Shown one piece after another: positions 56,968 to 64,000 of a stretch of 64,000 nucleotides of DNA. The notes beneath the pieces were generated by a model, which was not told the origin of the DNA, made no database searches, and saw nothing but the letters and a program-made list of their open reading frames with translations. Position 1 is the stretch's first letter, and each line of letters begins with the position of its first letter. The position numbers were made by a program, and so were the translations under genes. Source of the DNA: Buxus sempervirens (taxonomy: Eukaryota > Streptophyta > Magnoliopsida > Buxales > Buxaceae); assembly GCA_947561395.2 (NCBI GenBank), contig OX387188.1, positions 40,295,942 to 40,359,941 on the forward strand. The letters are read 5' to 3'.

Positions 56968-58378
56968 ATGGCAGGACAAGGTAGAGCGGCATCTGTCCCA
57001 TTGAATCGTTTGGATGAGGATATTCCTGCGGGTGCAAACCCTATCGCCCCAGAACCCTTGGAGGCGATTTATAGAACTTTGGAAGGGGTGACCAATATAT
57101 TTCAGCAGCAGGCTACCTTGAATCAACAGCAGGCTGCCATGAATCTTAGATATGATTTGAATATGAACCACCCTCAAAATGAAGTTGGGCAAGGATAAGG
57201 GGAAGATAGATCTGTTAAGATTATGTCAGAATTCCGTAAGATGGACCCTCCTCTTTTCTATGGTCTTCCTAACTCTACGGAGGCAGACAGATGGTTCATG
57301 AGGATGGAGAAAATTTTTATTGCTATTAGGTGTCCTGAGACGGAAAAGGTTAGACTTGCGATTTATGTGCTTGAAGGAGAAGCCGAGCACTAGTGGAGAT
57401 ATGTAAAACGTGAGCTTGAAGAAGAAGGAATTGAAGTAACCTGGAATGAGTTTAAGACTCGGTTTGATCTACGATTTTTCAATGAGGAAGTTAAGGCTAA
57501 GAAAGAAGAAGAATTCATGACCTTAACCCAAGGGAATATGACGGTGCCGCAATATGAGACAAAATTTATGGAGCTGTCCCGCTTTGCTCCACACATGGTC
57601 AATACTGATAAGAAAAGAACAAAGAGATTTGAGAGAGGTCTTCGACCGAATTTACGGGAGAAAGTGGTTGCTTTCTTAGGTGACAATTTTCATACGTCGG
57701 TGCATAGGGCAATAGTTATTGAGGAATCCATGAACAGCAGAATAGAAAATATGAGTAAACCGAGGATGCAATCCCAACCGGGCCCAATTCAGGGAAATTT
57801 TGGGGAGAAAAGGCAAAGGATTGGTATAGGCAATCAAGAGGAACCGACTGGAGTAGGAAATTACCGAGGGGAGCAGAATTACAGAACAGTTCAGAATAAT
57901 TGTCCTCGATGCAGGCAACCTCATTTTCCTGGTCCATGCTATGCACCACCAAGGGCATGTTATCGATGTGGACAATACGGTCACCGTATAGCCCAATGTC
58001 CTGAATCTCCAACCTATCGGATGCTTCAAAAACAGCCTGTACCACAAACGAGGACATTACCTATTGAAGTTTCGTCTGCTGGGCCCCAAAGGCAAAATCA
58101 AAACATAGGAAATTCTTCAGGGAGAGGGGGACAACAAAGAACTGAAACCAAGAAGCAAGCCGCAATTCCTGTGCCTCAAAATCCACGAGCCAGGATGTTT
58201 ACCATATACACTACGGAAAAACCAGAGTTTGAGAATCCGAGCTTAACTGAGGGTATCATTTCTATTATATCCTTTAATTGTTGTTTAATTCATATACTTG
58301 CGTTTCTCTTTATTCTAATTGTGATATTGCGTGTGTGCATTATTTTAATTATATTTTTGAATTATGGTATTGTTTAAA
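56968..58378 (+). pseudogene. gypsy element B gag with zinc knuckle
   Basis: From ATG 56968 (MAGQGRAASVPLNRLDED) one frame runs to 58378 with just two in-frame stops, TAA 57196-57198 and TAG 57391-57393. It contains the retrotransposon gag domain (MDPPLFYGLPNSTEADRWFM, LAIYVLEGEAEH, TWNEFKTRFDLRFF, LTQGNMTVPQYETKFMELSR) and an intact CCHC knuckle CYRCGQYGHRIAQC (57958-58000). No frameshift is needed, so decay is light. The last ~45 codons after LTEGIISI are hydrophobic and unlike gag. Confidence 0.9.
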
Positions 58379-58558
58379 TATTTACCAAAGTGACTTGTTG
58401 AGACCAGAGTGAGTGAAACCAAATCCTCTAGGATTATAGCAGACCATTCTGAGAATGACTATGTTAGTTGTTGTGACATATTATGTAATTTTTTTTTTAG
58501 AATAGTGACGTTGTATAGCAATACATTTCATTGTGTTGTTATGTAGTTAAAGACCAGC

Positions 58559-59410
58559 ATGGTTGATAAAAAGGGAGATTCCTCTAAAGAACCACATGTG
58601 AGTGAAGAGGATCACAGTGAACACTGGAGTGAAAAGGATCCCAGTGAGCACTTGAGTGAGGAAAAAGATCTCAGTGAACCTCAAGCTTCGAGTAACGAAG
58701 AACCAAAAGAAATAGAACAAACTGAGATCACATCAATGGAAGGGGACCCTAGTGAGGAGAATCCACCTGAGGAAGATTCTGATACACCTTAGGAGGAGTC
58801 ATCTGAGGAGGAATCGTCTAAATCACGATTCGTACATGAAGGAATCATAGGATGTACATTATTGATTGGGGGTAGCGCAGCAGTTTGTCTCTTTGACACA
58901 GGAGCCCAAACATCTCTAGCGGATCCTGAATTCTTAAGTACCATACATTCTTATTCAAGGATCACTGAGAGTATGAAACATATGAGTACGATTGGAGGAG
59001 AGTTGGAGGCAGTTCGAAGGACATTTCACGACTGCAGAGTTCAAATGGGAGATATACAAATGACAGTAGATTTAATAGAAATCCCAATGTATGACGAACT
59101 TAAGGTGATCTTAGGGATGGATTTGATGGTTAAATACCATGTTGTTCTAGACTGTTATCAACGGCTCGTGACTCTTAATATCCCTAGACGTCCTGCACAG
59201 AGATTTTTATGTGACGATCCTCTCTTGATACCTGGTTGCATGCCAGAGGATTCACCAGATGTCCCACGAACCGTTCAAATTGTGGGTCGGAGAGATCAGG
59301 TGTTAAGGAATAAAACAATTCCTTTAGTAGAGGTGATCTGGCCATCTAGAACTAACACTTTGGAAAGAAAGGAGGAGATGATGAAGAAATACCCAGGACT
59401 TTTCAGATGA
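58559..59410 (+). pseudogene. gypsy element B: acidic repeat region, aspartic protease and C-terminal chromodomain-like tail
   Basis: Frame from ATG 58559, with one in-frame TAG at 58790-58792. Residues 1-80 are an acidic Ser/Glu region with short repeats (SEEDHSEHWSEKDPSEHLSE). Then HEGIIGCTLLIGGSAAVCLF leads into an intact aspartic protease motif DTGAQTSL (Asp codon 58895-58897) and the flap/C-terminal part (VILGMDLMVKYHVVLDC). Directly afterwards comes LRNKTIPLVEVIWPSRTNTL and KYPGLF, which resembles the very C-terminal end of chromovirus integrase. Reverse transcriptase, RNase H and the integrase core are missing between the two. Confidence 0.8.
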
Positions 59411-59899
59411 CTCTGGGGTAATATAGAAGTTAAATTATTATGATTTAATTCATGATAATTGGTCTTGATGCAACCAATAGATCTGGATAACCAATTATAG
59501 TCAAATGCATAATGAAAAAAAAAAAATTTTACTTTGTTTAATTACACTGCATGTCTATTGTATTCTATATTGCTTGGAAATGGATGATGAGCCAGTTGTG
59601 TTTAGTTTTATTTGGGTATTGTAGAGCATCAGCCAATGCTGGACAAATACCTAACTACTTAACTTTATACAAATGAGATATTGATCTTGATATCATAATA
59701 CCAAACTAAGTAGTGTTGTGTAAGTATTGTATAAGTTAGAAAACAATGGAATTTCTTGATTTTTCTTTTAACCTTCACCTGGGCGGACGCGTCTATGTGT
59801 AAGGAAGGAGAACAGTAAAGTTATAATATTTTCTTTAAGTTACTTTTGCAGATTTTCTTGATAAGTGTGATGTGAATTTCGAGGACAAAATTCTTTTGT

Positions 59900-61993
59900 A
59901 GGAGGGTAGGATGTAAACCCCGGAATTTTGAGAAAAAAAATTAAATTTTAAAATTAATTAATAGGTTCAGTAAAAACAATAGAGAATTAAATTTGAGTCA
60001 AACCATTTGGTTTAATAGGTTGGTTCGATTAGTGGGTTAAAGGGGTTCAAGGTTCAATGGTTAAAAACATACATAAGCATTTTGAATTAAGAGTAATTGG
60101 AGATTAAACAATTTAACTAGGTTAATTAAATCAAATTTAATAGAAACTGCCGGGTTAAGGGTTTGGTTTGGTTTGGGTTGGTTTGACGTGGGTTGTTTCA
60201 GTTCAAGTGAATTCGGTTTAAGTGAGTTTGGTTTAAGTGGGTTGGGTCGGTTTGAGAGATTTTTTTGTAAGTCGATGAATCCTCTACAGAGTTAGGGTTC
60301 TATGAATCGAGAGAGAAACCGCAACAGAAGAAGAAGAGCGGAAAAGAAGGGAGGAAGAAGAAGAAGAAAGGAATAGGAAAGAAGGAAGGCAGCTGCACAA
60401 CCGAATTCTGGTAAGTAGCAGTTTAGACGAATTTGGTTTCTATCGTTTGATTTCAGTTTTGATTGTACCTCTGTTTGTGGTTGTTTGGGTTGGTTGTGGT
60501 GATTTGATGAATTGTGATGCTTTGGTTTTGGTTGCTGATGGGAGTATGAAATAAGAATGGCATAAAGGAAGGGAAAAATGTGAAGTAAGAGGTTAAGAAA
60601 GGTGCTGCTGTTGGGCTCTTTCTCATGAAGAAGAGAGACCCATTAACATGAATTAGAGAACTAATTATAGGAGAGAAGAGAAGGAGAGAAATAGTAGGTG
60701 AGAAATGAGAGAAAGAAAGCAATAGAGAAGTGAGAGAGAGGCGGGTAAGGTTACAGAAGAGAGAGAGAGGATTTGCAGAGTTGTTCATTAAGGGAGATGG
60801 GTTTTAAGAAAAAATTTTAAGATTTAGTTCAACATGATATTATAATTATAAATAAGTTTATATTATAATAAAGTGTTTATGTTTGGTCAATAAGATAATG
60901 AAACGTAGTTCTAGGCTATATATATATATATATATATTGTAATTAAAGGTGAGTTCATATTTTGGTAAACAAGCACCTGAAATATTAAATGGTTAATATT
61001 TAATACATAATTAATATTTAGTCACAAATTGAGTTAGAAATTAATGATTAAGGAAAACCCTAAATTAGACTATGAATTATACATTTTCTATATAAAAGAG
61101 ATCTTTAGTGAATAATTAGATGAAATAACACTTACATTAAGATGTTTGGAGCTGTGTGGTCGGAAATCAAAGCTGAGGCTTCTTGTTAGTTGAGAAAGGC
61201 AAGAAGCCTATGGCATACTGAAAGGCAGAATGGCCTAGAGATTAAATGGTAATTGAACAGCGAAATTCACTTGGTTTTAGTTGTACTTTTGTATTTGATT
61301 TCTTATGGGTATTGTGTTGGGATGAGGTAACACAGGCCCAGTGTGGCTCCCTCATCAGGTATTGTGTTGGGATGAGGTAACAGGCCCAGTGTGGCTCCCT
61401 CATCGGGTATTGCGTGCGTAATTTATAATCTTGTCCAGCATGTGATACACGGTTCTGGGGGTTGAGGACGGCCGTTCACCCTAGCTCATGAGGGGCCGGG
61501 GGTTGTGAACTTGCATCCTTCTCAGAATGTGCCACAGCAACCCATAAAGTCAACTAGATGGTCTCAGTGAGATCACTAACTCGATGGTCTAATAGAGATC
61601 ACTAACTCGATGGTCTGAAAGAGGATCACTAACTTGCTAGCTCATGCATGTCTCATGCTTGAGTGCTCTGCTTTGGAAGAGCGATCCTAGCTAGATCTTT
61701 CCATTGTAAGTCGTGAGGTGGTGAATTGGACAAGTGAATTAAATCATTGTTATTACATGAGATTTTGCTGAGATCGTGGTTTGGATTTTATCTGTTTTAT
61801 GATTTCACAGAATTCAAAGAAATGTTATTACATGATATTGATATGGTTTTAGCATGAGTTGCCAGAGTTTGATTGTATATTACATTATCATGCTACTTTA
61901 ATGTTGACACTGCATAAAATGTTCTCATCATGCATTATGCTGCTTACTGAGACGTTAGTCTCAAGCGTGTTTTGTTTTTACTGGTTTTGTTAG
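59900..61993 (+). mobile_element. gypsy element B: polypurine tract and 3' LTR (3' end truncated)
   Basis: GGAGGGTAGGA (59901-59911) is the polypurine tract and TGTAAACCCCGGAATTTT at 59912 the LTR start, the common start of chromovirus LTRs. The next 2.08 kb carries no coding sequence, a TA run (60918-60938), CT/GA-rich parts, and a tandem duplication of about 50 bases (TATTGTGTTGGGATGAGGTA) at 61307-61405. The LTR end is not seen; it is cut by the Cassandra-type sequence at about 61994. Confidence 0.7.
61307..61405 (+). repeat. tandem duplication, ~50-bp unit
   Basis: Two copies of TATTGTGTTGGGATGAGGTAACA...GTGGCTCCCTCATC, the first with two extra bases (CA). Confidence 0.9.
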
Positions 61994-62436
61994 GCCCGTG
62001 GGCCCAGAGCGGACAATATCTTGCTGGTTATGGGTCTGGGGTGTTACAAATGGTATCAGAGACTGCCCCGACAGGAAAGTGTGGGGGTTCGGCCCAACGC
62101 GAGGATGGGTTGTCCCATGGAGGGGAGTATGTGACATCCTGGCTGTCTGAGTAGACGGGTGAATGGGTAATCTCACTGGGCGAGCTACCAGGCGAGGATG
62201 TGCATATGGTTGGGATTCCACAACACTCGGGGATGCTATAAGTAGTCTTAAAACCCCCAAATTAGCAAGACTAAATCCCCTTGGAACCCTGAAGTTAAGC
62301 GTGCTCGGGTGAGAGCACTGCTAAGATGGGTGACCCCTGGGAAGTTTTCTCGTGTTATCCTTAAGAACAAATCCGTGAGGGCCCGTGGGCCCAGAGTGGA
62401 CAATATCTTGCTGGTTATGGGTCTGGGGTGTTATAA
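61994..62436 (+). mobile_element. Cassandra-type element: truncated 5' LTR, 81-bp internal domain, full 3' LTR
   Basis: 61994-62048 is the last ~55 bases of an LTR (GCCCGTGGGCCCAGAGCGGA to GGGTGTTACA). It is followed by the primer-binding site (TGGTATCAGAGA, 62051-62062), a tiny internal domain and a polypurine tract (GGAGGGGAGTA), then a complete LTR from TGTGACATCC (62130) to GGTGTTATA (62436). The minute internal domain is typical of Cassandra. The LTR carries a 5S-like segment. Confidence 0.85.
62275..62360 (+). ncRNA. 5S rRNA-like segment within Cassandra LTR
   Basis: Contains AGTTAAGCGTGCTCGGGTGA (62294-62313), the A-box region, and GATGGGTGACC (62326-62336), the C-box, followed by CTGGGAAGTTTTCTCGTGTT. 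It lacks the conserved 5S start, so it serves as LTR pol III control region rather than a ribosomal gene. Confidence 0.8.
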
Positions 62437-63235
62437 ACTTCTTTCTAACAACGCCTCATCCAGCCACAACAATCGAGAACGTGAAGTCCATTCTCGTTTC
62501 CACCGAGAAGACACAACAGGAAGTAACCCAGTTATTTCTACCAAAATAACTCAGCTAGAATTCCCAAAGTATTCCGGAGAGGACCCAACAGAATGGTTCG
62601 CAAGAGTGGACCAGTTCTTTGGATTTCAAGGAACAACAGAAGCCCAAAAGGTGTCTTTGGCTTCCTTTTACCTTGAAGGTGAAGCCAATCAATGGTGGAG
62701 GTGGTTACGACAGACATACAAGGAAGAAGGCAAGGAAGTCTCATGGGCTGTCTTTGAGGAGGAATTGTGGGCACAGTTTGGTCCCACTGAAGGAGAAAAT
62801 TTCCATGAAGCCCTCTCACACATTCGACAAGTGGGCTCTCTACGCAATTACCAGCAAGAATTTGAAAGGCTGGGAAATCGCGTGCATGGGTGGACGCAAA
62901 AGGCTCTGGTTGGTACCTTCATGGAGTGACTTAAATGGGAGGTCGCAGATGGGATTCAGATGTTTAAGCCAAAGACGTTGAAAGACGCCATCAACTTGGC
63001 CAAGATGCGGAATGAACAACTCACACGGCAACGGCGATTTATGCGACCTCCACCCTCGATGAAAGCTCACTGAGCCTTGCCGCCACCAGCCTGAGTGGCA
63101 CCCAACCTACCTACTACACTAGTCAAACAACTTATCTGGGATGAAATGCAACGCCGCCGAGCACAGGTACTGTGTTTCCACTACAACGAACACTTCACAG
63201 CTGGGCACCGCTGTCAACAACCACAATTATTATAG
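62437..63235 (+). pseudogene. gypsy element A gag, continuation (degenerate)
   Basis: Resumes the gag interrupted at 55985. Recognisable: ITQLEFPKYSGEDPTEWFAR, VSLASFYLEGEANQWWRWLR, YQQEFERLGNRVHGWTQKAL. A TGA at 62927-62929 replaces the Gly codon after TFME; another TGA is at 63071-63073, and further stops and a frame change follow. The zinc knuckle near 63170-63215 is CFHYNEHFTAGHRC, with the second Cys of the usual CxxC changed to Tyr. The element cannot make a working gag. Confidence 0.85.
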
Positions 63236-63997
63236 TTGGAAGCACACGACGATGTTGATCCCATTGTCTGCGAAGACATTACAGACCAGCCACATGATGA
63301 TCACCATGAGGCGCAAGAACAGGACACGGCCCCCGAGATCACCCTTCATGCGTTGACAGGATGGACGGCTCCTCGTACTATGAGGATGATGGCCAAGATC
63401 GGTCCTTATGAGGCAGCAGTGTTGATCAATAGCAGGTCGACACATAATTTTATTAGTGATCGCTTGGCTAGTATGCTTAAGCTGCCAGTAATACCCACCA
63501 AAGCTTTTATCGTACGAGTGGCCAATAGAGAGCGATTGACCTGTCAAGGGCGCTTTGATCTGGTAAGGATCGAATTACAAGGAGTCAAGTTCTGCCTAAC
63601 TCTTTTTTCTCTGCCCTTATCAGGTCTTGATCTTGTATTGGACATTCAATGGCTTGAGATGCTGGGCTCAGTTGTTTGTAATTGGGAACAACTTACAATG
63701 GACTTTAGCTGGGAGAACCAAGCCCGAAGGCTACAAGGAGTGCAGGTCCAAGCTATTCAAGAGGTGTCCTTGCAAGAAATGACCAAGGAAATTAGTCAAG
63801 TCCAAGAAGTGTTTGCCTTATGCTTTCAAACCACCATAGAGGCAACACTTAGCGATGTGTCCCACAATGCCAAACAACGGGGCAACAATTACTTAATGAA
63901 TATCCAGACGTGTTTAAGGAACCCTCCAGTTTGCCGCCGGTTCGTGAAATTTATGTCAGGCCGTACCGCTATGCCCACTTTCAGAAAGCTGAAATAG
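63236..63997 (+). pseudogene. gypsy element A protease and start of reverse transcriptase region (degenerate)
   Basis: Frame containing ALTGWTAPRTMRMMAKIG, the protease site LINSRSTHNFISD (63422-63460) and LDLVLDIQWLEMLGSVVCNW. In related elements the site reads DSG; here it is Asn-Ser-Arg (63428-63436), so the catalytic Asp is lost. Near 63945-63955 a segment ending PPVR joins directly to YVRPYRYAHFQKAEIE through a frame change, with the intervening part deleted. The rest of the reverse transcriptase would lie right of the window. Confidence 0.85.
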
Positions 63998-64000
63998 AGA

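Overview
The window is nuclear DNA of a flowering plant, most likely a broad-leaved (non-grass) angiosperm. Evidence: GT-AG introns in plant gene families, AT-rich intergenic DNA, plant-only proteins (CLE peptide precursor, zinc-finger homeodomain and mini zinc finger proteins, R2R3-MYB, NIP aquaporin) and plant transposon families (Cassandra-type LTRs bearing a 5S RNA segment, Ty3/gypsy and copia LTRs, CACTA, hAT, foldback MITEs, an L1-type LINE). I cannot name the species.

Layout. 0-1 kb: first exon of an AVT1-type vacuolar amino-acid transporter (minus strand); the rest runs off the left edge. 1.2-4.2 kb: a foldback element with a 17-bp flanking direct repeat, then a CACTA-like element with a 144-bp tandem repeat. 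5.0-7.7 kb: a NIP aquaporin gene invaded by a probable solo LTR and a 234-bp hAT element. 8.9-9.6 kb: nested MITEs. 12.9-17.3 kb: a complete seven-exon RINGv (MARCH-type) E3 ligase gene with one GC-AG intron. 20.1-20.4 kb: a CLE45-type peptide gene. 21.2-23.8 kb: a GT47 glycosyltransferase gene (minus) whose last ~45 codons are cut off by a one-base frame change. 26.3-27.1 kb: a single-exon ZF-HD transcription factor. 34.9-35.2 kb: a mini zinc finger (MIF) gene (minus). 39-43.8 kb: MITEs, a hAT element and a copia solo LTR. 44.8-46.1 kb: a complete subgroup-1 R2R3-MYB gene (minus) with five G-boxes 2.0-2.3 kb upstream. 48.6-53 kb: MITEs, a 20-bp minisatellite and a 5'-truncated LINE with a perfect 16-bp target-site duplication. 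53.8-55.2 kb: the last two exons of an alpha/beta-hydrolase gene (minus). 55.6-64 kb: a nested retrotransposon cluster in which a gypsy gag frame is split by a 6.45-kb block bounded by two inverted Cassandra-type LTRs.

Genes together. There is no operon-like logic. The notable grouping is CLE45, ZF-HD and MIF within 15 kb: MIF proteins carry only the zinc finger/dimerisation half of ZF-HD proteins and are known to bind and inhibit them, so the ZF-HD/MIF pair is a transcription factor beside a likely antagonist. The same pairing is found, from memory, in Arabidopsis. The MYB is of the wax/stomatal ABA-response subgroup, and its upstream G-boxes fit that role. Much of the rest is transposon debris, several pieces with recoverable insertion histories.
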